Assembly (NCBI GenBank): GCA_004134995.1
Contig: REGP01000003.1
Location: forward strand, 1-64,000
Source: Oxalobacteraceae bacterium CAVE-383
GTDB taxonomy: Bacteria > Pseudomonadota > Gammaproteobacteria > Burkholderiales > Burkholderiaceae_D
Reading direction: 5' to 3'
Length of the DNA stretch: 64,000 bases
The notes below the pieces were generated by a model. It made no database searches. It saw nothing but the letters and a program-made list of their open reading frames with translations, and was not told the origin of the DNA. Positions 1 through 8,543 of this stretch are shown here, one piece after another. Numbering within the stretch: position 1 is the stretch's first letter; every line of letters starts with the position of its first letter. Both the position numbers and the translations under genes were made by a program.

Positions 1-234
1 GATCCGTTCCGCCTGACGGCGTGGTTCGGTCCGCACAATCCGGGCCGCGATCCGGGCGCGCCGGGCGAGAAGCATACCGACTATACGGCGATCGACGTCA
101 ACGAAGGCGGCACGGCGATTCCGTACTGGATGGAAGATCCGTATATCCGCCAGGAATACGAGGCCAAATTGAAGGCGATCAATGTGAACAACCGCATGGA
201 TCCGAACTGGTATCTGCCGCCAGAACGTAAATAA
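1..234 (+). CDS. C-terminal fragment of an unidentified protein
   Basis: The window opens inside a reading frame (frame 1) that runs 77 codons to TAA at 232-234. The visible tail contains LTAWFGPHNPGRDPG, then TDYTAIDVNEGGTAIPYWM, and ends NWYLPPERK. The composition is that of a real soluble protein (rich in Pro, Trp, Tyr) and codon use matches the neighbours. I do not recognise the family. It is followed after 18 bp by a strong rho-independent terminator, so it is the last gene of an operon that lies mostly to the left of the window. The fragment lacks obvious cofactor motifs, so no function is given. Confidence 0.7.
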   Translation, partial: DPFRLTAWFGPHNPGRDPGAPGEKHTDYTAIDVNEGGTAIPYWMEDPYIRQEYEAKLKAINVNNRMDPNWYLPPERK

Positions 235-252
235 AGCCGGCGAGGGATAGTC

Positions 253-284
253 AAGGCGTTCTCCGCAAAGGAGAACGCCTTTTT
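253..284 (+). terminator. Rho-independent terminator after the first operon
   Basis: A perfect 12-bp stem, AAGGCGTTCTCC (253-264) and its complement (270-281), has a 5-nt loop GCAAA and runs into a T-rich tail. It separates the fragment at 1-234 from the EutA-like gene at 342. Confidence 0.9.
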
Positions 285-341
285 AATTTGAATCATTGGA
301 TCAATCAATCAATCGGCAGTGGCAAGCAGGGAGACACAGGC

Positions 342-1895
342 ATGAGCGAAGACGCAGGCGGCAGGGTATTTTTCAGCAACGTGCGGCGCAGCATGGAGGA
401 AGAGGACGAGATCATCCTGCTGAGCGTGGGGGTGGACATCGGCTCGTCGACCTCGCATCTGGTGTTCTCCCGGCTGGTGCTGGAGCGGCTGGACAACCGC
501 TATATCGTCTCCGAGCGCACGGTGGTGCACGAATCGGAAGTGCTGCTGACGCCCTATGCGGCCGACATGAGCATCGACGCGGCGGCATTGGGCGCCTTCA
601 TCGACCGCCAATACCAGTTGGCCGGGATCAAGCCGGCCTCGATCGACACCGGCGCGCTGATCCTGACCGGCGTGGCGGTGCGGCGCAGCAATGCGCGCGC
701 GATCGGCGATCTGTTCGCGGCGCAGGCGGGCAAGTTCGTCTCGGTCAGTGCCGGCGATGCGCTGGAGACGACGCTGGCGGCGTTCGGCTCGGGCGCGGCG
801 GCGCGCTCGATCCGGGAGACGGCGCGCATCATGAACATCGACATCGGCGGCGGCACCTCGAAGATTTCGGTGTGCGAAGCCGGTGAGCTGGTCGATTTGA
901 CGGCGGCGGACGTGGGCGCGCGCATCGTCTCCTTCGATACCCAAGGCAAGGTGGCGCGCATCGAGGCGGCGGGCCAGCGCTTCGCCGACGAGGTCGGACT
1001 GACGATCCGGATCGGCGAAATCCCCGATGCGGCCGGTTTGAACAAGATGGTCGAGCGCATGGCCGAGCGGCTGCTGCAGGTGATCCGCACAGCGCCCGGG
1101 GCATTGGAGCAAGCCGCCGCCGAACTGCTGCGGCTGGACCCGCTGCAGAACCTGCGGGCGCCGGATGCGGTGACGTTCTCGGGCGGCGTATCCGAATATA
1201 TCTACGGCGTGCAGACGCAGTCGTTCGGGGATCTGGGCGGACAACTGGCGCAGGCGGTATTAAAACGTGTAAAGGCCTGGGGGCCGCGCATCGAGACGCC
1301 GGAGCAGGGCATCCGGGCCACGGTGGTGGGGGCGTCGCAGTACACGATCCAGGTCAGCGGCAGCACGATCTATATCGAGCCGCAAAGCGTTTTACCGTTG
1401 AAGAACATCGCCGTGATCACGCCGGACCTGCCGCTGGAGGCGGAGGTGCTGGACAGCGCGGCGATCGCGGCGGCGGTGCAGACGGCGTTGCGCAATTTCG
1501 ATCTGCATCATGGCGAGCAGGCGGTGGCGGTGTGCTATCGCTGGCATCCGTCGGCGACGTTTGCGCGCATGGACGCGTTCTGCCGGGGCGTGATCGATGG
1601 CATGGCGGCGGTGCTCGAGAACGGCTTGCCGCTGATCCTGGTGGGCGACGGCGACATCGGCGGGCTGATCGGGATTCACTGCGAGCAGGAATGCAAGCTG
1701 GCCAATGCGGTGGTGTCGATCGACGGGATTGTGTTGAAGGCCTTCGATTTCATCGACATCGGCGCGATGCTGGAGACCTCGGGCGCGGTGCCGGTGGTGA
1801 TCAAGTCGCTGGTGTTTCCGAGCACCAGCGCGGTCGGGGTGCGCGAAGATGCACACTCGCATGGCATCGAGAAGGTCCTTGAACGCATTGCCTGA
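342..1895 (+). CDS. EutA-like ASKHA-fold protein (first copy)
   Basis: A 517-residue protein of the EutA family (reactivating factor of adenosylcobalamin-dependent ethanolamine ammonia-lyase), with the ASKHA sugar-kinase/Hsp70 fold. The nucleotide-binding elements are visible: VGVDIGSSTSHLVFSRL near residue 30, NIDIGGGTSKISV near 165, and FSGGVSEYIYG near 285. The ATG at 342 is preferred over an upstream ATG at 288 because GGGAGAC precedes it at a good distance. Known EutA proteins exchange damaged cobalamin using ATP. No ethanolamine ammonia-lyase or other B12 enzyme is visible here, so the client is unknown. A paralogue lies at 8544. The stop lies inside the next gene, suggesting translational coupling. 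Confidence 0.8.
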   Translation: MSEDAGGRVFFSNVRRSMEEEDEIILLSVGVDIGSSTSHLVFSRLVLERLDNRYIVSERTVVHESEVLLTPYAADMSIDAAALGAFIDRQYQLAGIKPASIDTGALILTGVAVRRSNARAIGDLFAAQAGKFVSVSAGDALETTLAAFGSGAAARSIRETARIMNIDIGGGTSKISVCEAGELVDLTAADVGARIVSFDTQGKVARIEAAGQRFADEVGLTIRIGEIPDAAGLNKMVERMAERLLQVIRTAPGALEQAAAELLRLDPLQNLRAPDAVTFSGGVSEYIYGVQTQSFGDLGGQLAQAVLKRVKAWGPRIETPEQGIRATVVGASQYTIQVSGSTIYIEPQSVLPLKNIAVITPDLPLEAEVLDSAAIAAAVQTALRNFDLHHGEQAVAVCYRWHPSATFARMDAFCRGVIDGMAAVLENGLPLILVGDGDIGGLIGIHCEQECKLANAVVSIDGIVLKAFDFIDIGAMLETSGAVPVVIKSLVFPSTSAVGVREDAHSHGIEKVLERIA

Positions 1896-2910
1896 GCGGC
1901 CCGCGGCCCTGCATGCGGACCTGCGCGGGCCGGCGTACGCGCCATCGCCATTGCCGTCCCCCGCGCCTGAACGCTATCCGCGCATCGAGCCTTACGACAG
2001 CGGATTCCTGGAGGCAGGCGACGGCCATCGCTTGTATTGGGAGAAATGCGGCAATCCCCACGGCACGCCGGCATTGTTCCTGCACGGCGGTCCCGGCGGC
2101 GGCTGCAGCAAGACCGACCGGCGCTGGTTCGACCCGCAAAAATATTGCATCGTGCTGTTCGATCAGCGCGGCTGCGGCCGTTCGATGCCGCAAGGCAGCC
2201 TGCATGCCAATACGACGCAGCATCTGATCGATGACATCGAAAAGCTGCGCGTCCATTGCGGCGTGGAGCGCTGGGTGCTGATGGGCGGATCATGGGGCGC
2301 GACGCTGGCGCTGGCATACGGCCAGCGTTTTCCGGAGCGGGTACGCGCAATGGTATTGCGCGGCGTTTTCATGGCGCGCCGCGACGAGTTGCGCTGGCTG
2401 TATGAAGAGGGCGGCGGCGCGTCGCAATTGTTTCCGGATGCCTGGGAACAATTCATCGCGCCGATTCCGCCGGCCGAGCGCGGCGATCTGATCGGCGCCT
2501 ATTACGCCCGCCTTACCGGCGGCGACGCGGCGCTTGAGATCGCGGCCGCGAATGCCTGGTGCGCATGGGAAGATCGTCTGACCACATTGCTGCCGGCGCC
2601 GCCGGCCTGCGGCCCGGGCGATCCGGCGCTGCTGACGCTGGCGCGGATCGAGTGCCATTATTTCAGGCACGCGGCGTTTCTGGCGGAAGGGCAGCTGCTG
2701 GCCGATGCGCACTTGCTGCACGGCATCCCCGCCACGATCGTGCAGGGCCGCTACGACGTCATCGCGCCGCCGGTCAGCGCCTGGGATCTGGCGCGCGCCT
2801 GGCCGCAGGCGCATCTGCGGATCGTGCCGGACGGCGCTCATGCCTCCGGCGAACCGGGCAATCTGCGGCAATTGATCGCGGCCACGGATGGATTTGCCGC
2901 CAGTATTTAA
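1849..2910 (+). CDS. pip: Proline iminopeptidase (alpha/beta hydrolase, S33 family)
   Basis: This enzyme releases N-terminal proline from peptides. The family pattern is clear: IEPYDSG, DGHRLYWEKCGNP, the oxyanion segment HGGPGGG, FDQRGCGRS, and the nucleophile elbow GGSWGATLA. The catalytic Asp is in GRYDVIAP and the His in DGAHASGEP near the end. At 353 residues it is about 35 longer than usual, because the frame opens inside the end of the EutA-like gene (47-bp overlap). The conserved part begins only at ERYPRIEPYDSG, so the true start may be the ATG at 1861 or a later non-ATG codon. It has no evident role in the catabolic theme around it. Confidence 0.85.
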   Translation: MHTRMASRRSLNALPERPAALHADLRGPAYAPSPLPSPAPERYPRIEPYDSGFLEAGDGHRLYWEKCGNPHGTPALFLHGGPGGGCSKTDRRWFDPQKYCIVLFDQRGCGRSMPQGSLHANTTQHLIDDIEKLRVHCGVERWVLMGGSWGATLALAYGQRFPERVRAMVLRGVFMARRDELRWLYEEGGGASQLFPDAWEQFIAPIPPAERGDLIGAYYARLTGGDAALEIAAANAWCAWEDRLTTLLPAPPACGPGDPALLTLARIECHYFRHAAFLAEGQLLADAHLLHGIPATIVQGRYDVIAPPVSAWDLARAWPQAHLRIVPDGAHASGEPGNLRQLIAATDGFAASI

Positions 2911-2973
2911 GCCGAAAAACCGCCAAAAGTGGCCGGTAACCGAACAAGCGGCAAACGCCAAGTTCTTTTATGC

Positions 2974-2998
2974 GGAACATCGTTTCATTTATTGCGGT
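2974..2998 (+). promoter_or_regulatory. Putative IclR-type composite operator upstream of the first binding protein
   Basis: Boxes GGAAC / GTTTC / GCGGT with the same 3-nt and 7-nt spacers as the other copies. The third box is degenerate. It lies 104 bp before the start of the solute-binding protein at 3103. Confidence 0.45.
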
Positions 2999-3102
2999 AT
3001 TCAATAATCCGACCTACAATGCATTGACATGATTTTCTGGGCGACCGCTGCATTGGCGCGCCAGGGAAATCTGATAACTATAAAGATCTGGAGTGGAGAC
3101 AA

Positions 3103-4173
3103 ATGAATATGTGCATAACGCGCAGTATCCGGTTTTTGCGGTTGGCGGGCGGTTTCGCCGCGGCGGCGCTGTTGAGCGCGCCGCTGCTGAGCACGCCGGC
3201 GGCAGCCGGTCCCAACGATGCAGTTTATATGTACAAAGCCGCCGACCGCGATCAGAAATTGATCGAGGCGGCCAAGAAGGAAGGCTCGCTGACGTTGTAT
3301 ACGTCGCTGGCCACGAATGAATCGATGCCGCTGACCAGCGCATTCGAAAAGAAATACGGGGTCAAGGTTGTGCTGTGGCGCACCACCAGCGACAAGGTGG
3401 TGCAGCGTGCAATCAGTGAAGGGCAGGCCGGCCGTCATATTGCCGATGTGATGGAAACCAACGGCCCAGAGATGGAAATGATGGCGCGGGAAAGGCTGCT
3501 GTCGGAATTTTACAGTCCGCATCTGGCCGATTTTCCGCCGGCCGCATTCGGACCGAAGCGGCTGTGGGTCAGCGACCGGGTAGCGTTTTTCGTGGTGGCG
3601 TTCAACACCAATAAATTCAAGCGCTCGGACATCCCGACCACTTATGAAGGCTTTCTCGATCCGAAATGGAAAGGCCAGCTCAGTATCGAATCGACCGATT
3701 CGGAATGGATGGCGGCCACGATCAAGAAATGGGGCAACGACAAGGGCATGAAGTATTTCCAGTCGCTGGCCGCGATGCGGCCGGATATGCGCATGGGCCA
3801 CGTGCTGCTGGCGCAGATGGTTGCCGCGGGCGATGCGCCGGTGGCGCTGACCGCATATAACGCCAACGCCGAATCGCTGAAAATGCGCGGCGCGCCGATC
3901 GACTGGGTGCCGGTGCAGCCGGTGATCGGCCGGCCGCAGGGCATCGGCGTAGCGGCCAATGCGCCGCATCCGAACGCGGCGTTGCTGTTCGCCGACTTCG
4001 TGTTGTCGCAGGAAGGCCAGAAAATGTTTGCCGACATGGGACGCGTGCCGGCCAATCCGAAGGTGAAAACGCCATTGAACGATTTCCCTTACGTGATGAG
4101 CGAAGCGTCCATCGTGCTCGACGAAAGCGCGAAGTGGGACAAATTGTGGCAGAGCCTGTTCTTTACGAAGTAG
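3103..4173 (+). CDS. ABC transporter solute-binding protein, ferric-type family (paralogue 1)
   Basis: A 356-residue periplasmic binding protein with an N-terminal signal peptide (Arg-rich start, hydrophobic stretch, cut near STPAAAG). The family features are LTLYTS, FEKKYGVKV, the hinge segment GFLDPKWKGQLSIES, and NAALLFADFVLSQEGQ near the end. This is the Fe(3+)/spermidine-type SBP fold (SBP_bac type 1/6), which in many soil betaproteobacteria carries small organic acids rather than iron. The ATG at 3103 follows GGAGTGGAGAC. It forms a tandem pair with the next gene (49-bp gap). Three more paralogues lie at 14201, 17443 and 22974; one permease/ATPase pair at 11304-14198 is the likely partner. 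Confidence 0.85.
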   Translation: MNMCITRSIRFLRLAGGFAAAALLSAPLLSTPAAAGPNDAVYMYKAADRDQKLIEAAKKEGSLTLYTSLATNESMPLTSAFEKKYGVKVVLWRTTSDKVVQRAISEGQAGRHIADVMETNGPEMEMMARERLLSEFYSPHLADFPPAAFGPKRLWVSDRVAFFVVAFNTNKFKRSDIPTTYEGFLDPKWKGQLSIESTDSEWMAATIKKWGNDKGMKYFQSLAAMRPDMRMGHVLLAQMVAAGDAPVALTAYNANAESLKMRGAPIDWVPVQPVIGRPQGIGVAANAPHPNAALLFADFVLSQEGQKMFADMGRVPANPKVKTPLNDFPYVMSEASIVLDESAKWDKLWQSLFFTK

Positions 4174-4222
4174 CGGTATCGGGTAGCGCTGCAGTGGCCT
4201 GATGGATTTCGGGAGCGCGGAC

Positions 4223-5305
4223 ATGAACGATATGGGAATGCGCAGCAAGCGATGCCTGAGCCGGTTGTGCGGCGCGGCCGGTTTGCTGGCGGCGTTGTTG
4301 CCGGGCGCTCCAGCGCTGGCCGCGCCGGCGGCGAATGCCGGTCCGAACGACGCGCTGTATATGTACAAGGGCGCGGACCGCGACCAGAAGCTGCTGGAGC
4401 AGGCGCGCAAGGAGGGCTCGGTCACGCTGTACACGTCGCTGTCGAGCGGTGAATCGACGCCGCTGATCGCGGCGTTCGAAAAGAAGTACGGCGTCAAGGT
4501 GAATCTGTGGCGCGCCATCAGCGATCAGGTGGCGCAGCGCGCGATCACGGAAGGGCAGGCGCGGCGCTTCGCGATGGATGTAATCGAGACCAACGGTTCG
4601 GAAGTGGAGCAGGCGGCGCGCGAGAAATTGCTGTCGGAGTTCTATAGTCCGAATCTGGCCGATCTGCCGCCCGATGCGATATCGTCGGACCGGCTGTGGG
4701 TGTCGGACCGCGCCAATTTCATTGTGGTGGCGTACAACACCAGCAAGATCAAGCGGGAAGATTTGCCGGCGGATTATGCCGGCTTTCTCGACCCGAAATG
4801 GAAAGGGCTGGTCAGCATCGAGTCCACCGATATCGAGTGGATGGCGACCATCATCAAGAAGCTGGGGCCGGAAAAGGGCATGAAGCTGTTCCAGGACCTG
4901 GCCGCGACGCAGCCGCAGATGCGCGCCGGCCATATCCTGCTGGCGCAGATGGTGGGCGCGGGCGAGGCGCCGGTGGCGCTGACGGTATATAGCGGCGAGG
5001 TGGAATCGCTCAAGCGCAAGGGCACGCCGATCGATTGGGCGCCGGTGCAGCCGGTGGTCGGCAGGCCGCAGGGCGTGGGCATCGCGAAGAACGCGCCGCA
5101 TCCGGCCGCCGCGCTGTTGTTCGCCGATTTTGTGCTGTCGCAGGATACGCAGCAGCTGTATGCCGATCTGGGACGGATTCCGGTCAGCATGAAGGTGAAG
5201 ACCAGGATGAACAACTTTCCGCACGTGATGATCGACACGGCGGCGACGCTGGATGAAAGTCCGAAGTGGACCAAGTTGTGGAACAGCCTGTTTTTGAAGA
5301 AGTAA
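4223..5305 (+). CDS. ABC transporter solute-binding protein, ferric-type family (paralogue 2)
   Basis: A 360-residue protein with a signal peptide (hydrophobic stretch LLAALLPGAPALA) and the same landmarks as the preceding gene: NDALYMYKGADRDQK, VTLYTSLSSGES, FEKKYGVKVNLWR, GFLDPKWKGLVSIES and AALLFADFVLSQ. It is the closest relative of the 3103 protein, so the two arose by tandem duplication. The ATG at 4223 has GGGAG eight bases upstream and is chosen over an in-frame ATG at 4202, which lacks a ribosome site. The ligand cannot be inferred. Confidence 0.85.
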   Translation: MNDMGMRSKRCLSRLCGAAGLLAALLPGAPALAAPAANAGPNDALYMYKGADRDQKLLEQARKEGSVTLYTSLSSGESTPLIAAFEKKYGVKVNLWRAISDQVAQRAITEGQARRFAMDVIETNGSEVEQAAREKLLSEFYSPNLADLPPDAISSDRLWVSDRANFIVVAYNTSKIKREDLPADYAGFLDPKWKGLVSIESTDIEWMATIIKKLGPEKGMKLFQDLAATQPQMRAGHILLAQMVGAGEAPVALTVYSGEVESLKRKGTPIDWAPVQPVVGRPQGVGIAKNAPHPAAALLFADFVLSQDTQQLYADLGRIPVSMKVKTRMNNFPHVMIDTAATLDESPKWTKLWNSLFLKK

Positions 5306-5420
5306 GCGAAAAAAGTCAGTGGAAGTGATTGAAAGCAAGTGGAAGGTAAGTGGTTTTTGTCTTCAATTGAAATATTTAGTGAATGCTGTCGCGCTCCTTG
5401 AAAAGAGAAGTTGTCATTGA

Positions 5421-5445
5421 TAAACTGCGTTCTGCATAACGGAAA
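5421..5445 (+). promoter_or_regulatory. Putative IclR-type composite operator at the regulator's own promoter
   Basis: Boxes TAAAC / GTTCT / GGAAA at the standard 3-nt and 7-nt spacing. It ends 12 bp before the IclR start codon, a position that would allow autorepression. It is a weaker match than the copies at 27452 and 36439. Confidence 0.4.
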
Positions 5446-5457
5446 GAGGTTTTATTT

Positions 5458-6282
5458 ATGGAACTCGAAATCATGCCAGGCAAAGTTGCGAAGCCGAAGA
5501 CGCGCCTGTCATCGGTTGCCAACGCCATTCGCTTGATTAAAGTGTTCTCGGACGATCGCTATGAAATCGGCATCAGCGATCTGGGGAAACGGTTGCAGTT
5601 GCCGAAAAGCACTGTGCATCGCCTGGCCAGCACGCTGGTTGAAGCGGGCATGCTGGAGCAGAACACCGAAAGCGGCAAGTACCGCCTCGGCCTGGTGGTA
5701 TTCGAACTGGGATCGCTGGTACGCCGCAAAATGGATTTTTCCAGCGAAGCAAAATCGTTCCTGATGGAGCTGCGCGAAAAGACCGGCGAAACGGTGCATC
5801 TGGCGATTCTGGACAATGCCAGCATCGTCTACATCAACAGTCTGGAAAGCAAGCAGGCCATTCGCATGACGCTCGAAGTCGGCATGCGAAAACCGGCGTA
5901 CACTACGGCGGCCGGAAAGGTCATGCTGGCGTTCCAGACCGAAGAAACGCTGAATCGCCTGCTGGCTGCCGGCCTGAAGGAATTTACCGCCAATACGATC
6001 GTCGATCCGGAGGCGTTCCGGCAGGAACTGGCGCTGATCCGGACCCGCGGCCACGCGATAGCCGATGAGGAAAACGAGCTGGGCGTACGTAGCCTGGCCG
6101 CACCGGTGCGCGACCATTTCGGCGTGGTCATTGCCGCTGCCAGCATTGCCGGACCTGCGCATCGTCTCACCAAAAAAGTGCTGACGTCGTTCATTCCGGA
6201 TGTTGTCAGCGCCGCCGACGCGATTTCCGGCCGGCTCGGCTATCGACCGCTGCGCCTGACGCGCATGCACCAACTGGGTTGA
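5458..6282 (+). CDS. IclR-family transcriptional regulator
   Basis: A 274-residue regulator with an N-terminal winged helix-turn-helix (residues about 15-80: SVANAIRLIKVF, ISDLGKRLQLPKSTVHR) and a C-terminal IclR effector domain (GETVHLAILDNASIVYI, AYTTAAGKVMLAF, ELGVRSLAAPVRD). IclR proteins bind small acids, often aromatic ones, and act as repressors or activators on palindromic sites. It is the only DNA-binding regulator gene in the catabolic part of the window. That makes it the best candidate to act on the repeated GGAMC-N3-GTTYC-N7-GGAAC motif, a copy of which sits just before its start. The reductase gene at 6360/6399 follows on the same strand. Confidence 0.9.
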   Translation: MELEIMPGKVAKPKTRLSSVANAIRLIKVFSDDRYEIGISDLGKRLQLPKSTVHRLASTLVEAGMLEQNTESGKYRLGLVVFELGSLVRRKMDFSSEAKSFLMELREKTGETVHLAILDNASIVYINSLESKQAIRMTLEVGMRKPAYTTAAGKVMLAFQTEETLNRLLAAGLKEFTANTIVDPEAFRQELALIRTRGHAIADEENELGVRSLAAPVRDHFGVVIAAASIAGPAHRLTKKVLTSFIPDVVSAADAISGRLGYRPLRLTRMHQLG

Positions 6283-6359
6283 TTTGATTGCAATCCGGCG
6301 TGATGCGCCGGTCGTCGTGGCGGTGGATGTTTTATTTTTCAGAACGCATTTCATAGATC

Positions 6360-7424
6360 ATGAAGTGCGTTTTTTTAACCCACCCATTGGAGACGATCAT
6401 AGCTGATACGTTTAACATAGCGCTCGCTGGCAGCGAGCAGCAATTTACTTGTGCCGCCGACGATACCATCATGCGCGCGGCCTTGCGGGCCGGGATCGGC
6501 ATGCCGTACGAATGCAACGTCGGTTCTTGCGGCACCTGCAAGATCGAACTGGTCAGCGGCGAAGTTGTGTCGAACTGGCCGGATGCGCCTGCATTGGGCG
6601 AGCGCGACCGCAGCCGCGGACGCGTGCTGGGTTGCCAATCCCGTCCTGCCGGCGATTGCGTGGTCAAGGCCCGTCCCGGTCCGCAATATCTGACCGCGCA
6701 TGCGCCGCAGCGCTTCCAGGCCACCCTGGATGAAACGCGCGACCTGACCCACGATATCCGCGAATTCCGCTTCAAGCTGAAAGAACGCGTGCCGTTCCTG
6801 CCCGGCCAGTATGCGCTGCTGCATATCCCCGGCGTGGAAGGCCCGCGCGCGTATTCCATGTCGAACCTGGCGCAGGACGCCGACGGCGCATGGCATTTCC
6901 AGATCAAGCGCACGCCGCAAGGCAAGGGCACGGGCGCCATGTTCGACCAGGTCAGGATCGGCGACACCATCGCCATCGACGGCCCGTACGGCCTGGCCTA
7001 TCTGCGTACCGACAGTCCTCGCGACATCATCTGCATCGCCGGCGGTTCCGGCCTGGCGCCGATGGTATCGATCGCGCGCGGCGTTGCCGCCACGGCGGCG
7101 ATGTCCGGCGTCAAGGTACATTTGTTCTACGGCGGCCGCGGCGCGCGCGATATCTGCGGCGAAGACATGATCCAGGCGCTGCCGGGTTATGGCGAGCGCT
7201 TCTTCTTCCATCCGATCATTTCGATGCCGGATGCCGCCAGCCCGGAGGAATGGACCGGCAAGGTCGGCTTCGTGCATGAACTGGCGCTGGAGATGCACGG
7301 TCCGCGCCTGCCCGAGCATGAAATCTATTTCGCCGGCCCGCCGATGATGGCGCAGGCGGTGCAGAAGATGCTGATGCAGGAAAAAGTGCCGGGCGCGCAA
7401 GTGCATTACGACGCGTTCTATTGA
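6360..7424 (+). CDS. Ferredoxin-fused flavin reductase (electron supply for an oxygenase)
   Basis: An N-terminal plant-type [2Fe-2S] domain (YECNVGSCGTCKIEL, with the last Cys in GCQSRP) is followed by an FNR-like FAD domain (RAYSMSN) and an NAD domain (GGSGLAPMVSI, YFAGPPMMAQAV near the end). This layout is that of BenC/phenol hydroxylase P5-type reductases, which pass electrons from NADH to oxygenases; the Rieske oxygenases here are likely partners. The start is odd. The only ATG is at 6360 and gives a Cys/Leu-rich extension with no ribosome site. GGAG at 6389-6392 is placed for initiation at 6399, where the codon is ATA, followed by a normal N-terminus (ADTFNIALAG). The real start is probably at or near 6399. 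Confidence 0.85.
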   Translation: MKCVFLTHPLETIIADTFNIALAGSEQQFTCAADDTIMRAALRAGIGMPYECNVGSCGTCKIELVSGEVVSNWPDAPALGERDRSRGRVLGCQSRPAGDCVVKARPGPQYLTAHAPQRFQATLDETRDLTHDIREFRFKLKERVPFLPGQYALLHIPGVEGPRAYSMSNLAQDADGAWHFQIKRTPQGKGTGAMFDQVRIGDTIAIDGPYGLAYLRTDSPRDIICIAGGSGLAPMVSIARGVAATAAMSGVKVHLFYGGRGARDICGEDMIQALPGYGERFFFHPIISMPDAASPEEWTGKVGFVHELALEMHGPRLPEHEIYFAGPPMMAQAVQKMLMQEKVPGAQVHYDAFY

Positions 7425-7479
7425 TAGTACCGATGCATTGCAAGATAAAAATATTCCAATATAAAAACGAGGAACACAC

Positions 7480-8469
7480 GTGTCTAAACTGAGATTAAGC
7501 ATGGGTTGCTGGAACTACGACCGCACCCGCGGCCTGATGGACGGCCACATTCAACCGGACGGCATCGACCTGAACTACCTGAACATGGAAGTCGAGGAAA
7601 CCTTCTTCCGCATGCTGCGCAACCGCGAATTCGACGTCGCCGAAATGTCGCTGTCGTCGTATTCCGTTTCGCTGTTCCGCGACAGCCCGTTCATCGCAAT
7701 TCCGATTTTCCCGTCGCGCTTCTTCCGCCATTCCTGCATTTACGTCAATGCCAACAGCGGCATCAAGACACCGAAGGATCTGATCGGCAAGAAGATCGGC
7801 AATCCTGAATATCAAATGACCGCGCCGGTCTGGATTCGCGGCGTGCTGTCCGACGAATACGGCGTGCCGGTCGACAGCGTCACCTATTACACCGGCGGCG
7901 AAGAAGAGCCGAACCGCGACGAAAAGCTGAAGCTGGACCTGCCGTCGAACATCAAGGTGCAAAGCATCGGCCCGACACAGACCCTGGCGCAGATGCTGGC
8001 CACCGGCGAAATCGACGCGCTGTACACCGCGCGCATGCCGTCGACCTTCCGCACCCAGCCGGACAAGGTCAAGCGCCTGTTCGAGAACTTCGTGCCGGTC
8101 GAGCAGGAATATTTCACCCGCACCGGTATTTTCCCGATCATGCATACCGTGGTGATCCGCCGCGAAATCTATGAAAAGAATCGCTGGGTCGCGCAATCGC
8201 TGTACAAGGCGTTCGCCGAAGCGCAACAGGAAACGTACAAGGACCTGTACGAAACCGCGGCCTTGAAGACCATGCTGCCGTTCCTGACCGCGCACGTCGA
8301 GGAAACCCGCCGCGTGATGGGCGACGATTTCTGGCCTTACGGTTTCCAGAAGAACGAGAAGACACTGGAAACATTCCTGCGCTATCACTTCGAGCAGGGC
8401 CTGTCGAAGAAGCTGTTGACGCCGAAGGAGCTGTTCGCGCCTGAAACGCTGGAATCGTTCAAAATCTAA
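7480..8469 (+). CDS. 4,5-dihydroxyphthalate decarboxylase-like protein (copy 1)
   Basis: A 329-residue protein of the Pht5/4,5-dihydroxyphthalate decarboxylase family, which has the type 2 periplasmic-binding-protein fold but no signal peptide. Seen: LSMGCWNYDRTRGLMDG at the start, the segment FDVAEMSLSSY, and GIFPIMHTVVIRREIY in the C-terminal half. Known members remove a carboxyl group from 4,5-dihydroxyphthalate to give protocatechuate; others in the family are uncharacterised. The start is GTG at 7480, preceded by GAGGAAC. A paralogue of the same family lies at 28972. Its place beside a reductase and a Rieske system supports decarboxylation of an oxygenase product, but the substrate is inferred. 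Confidence 0.7.
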   Translation: MSKLRLSMGCWNYDRTRGLMDGHIQPDGIDLNYLNMEVEETFFRMLRNREFDVAEMSLSSYSVSLFRDSPFIAIPIFPSRFFRHSCIYVNANSGIKTPKDLIGKKIGNPEYQMTAPVWIRGVLSDEYGVPVDSVTYYTGGEEEPNRDEKLKLDLPSNIKVQSIGPTQTLAQMLATGEIDALYTARMPSTFRTQPDKVKRLFENFVPVEQEYFTRTGIFPIMHTVVIRREIYEKNRWVAQSLYKAFAEAQQETYKDLYETAALKTMLPFLTAHVEETRRVMGDDFWPYGFQKNEKTLETFLRYHFEQGLSKKLLTPKELFAPETLESFKI

Positions 8470-8480
8470 CAAGCAAATTT

Positions 8481-8506
8481 CATACGCCGGCGCAAGTCGG
8501 CGTATG
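8481..8506 (+). other. Intercistronic hairpin
   Basis: A perfect 9-bp stem, CATACGCCG and its complement CGGCGTATG, with an 8-nt loop lies between the Pht5-like gene and the EutA-like gene. There is no T-run, so it is more likely an mRNA-stabilising or processing hairpin than a terminator. Confidence 0.5.
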
Positions 8507-8543
8507 CGTCTGCGCATTGTTCAATTGCACCATTGGAATCAAC

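Noticed and set aside
6340-6365. Further copy of the IclR-type motif before the reductase
   Set aside because: It has a TTCAT-N5-ATGAA palindrome and AGAAC, but the first spacer is 2 nt instead of 3; kept only as a weak candidate in the motif finding.
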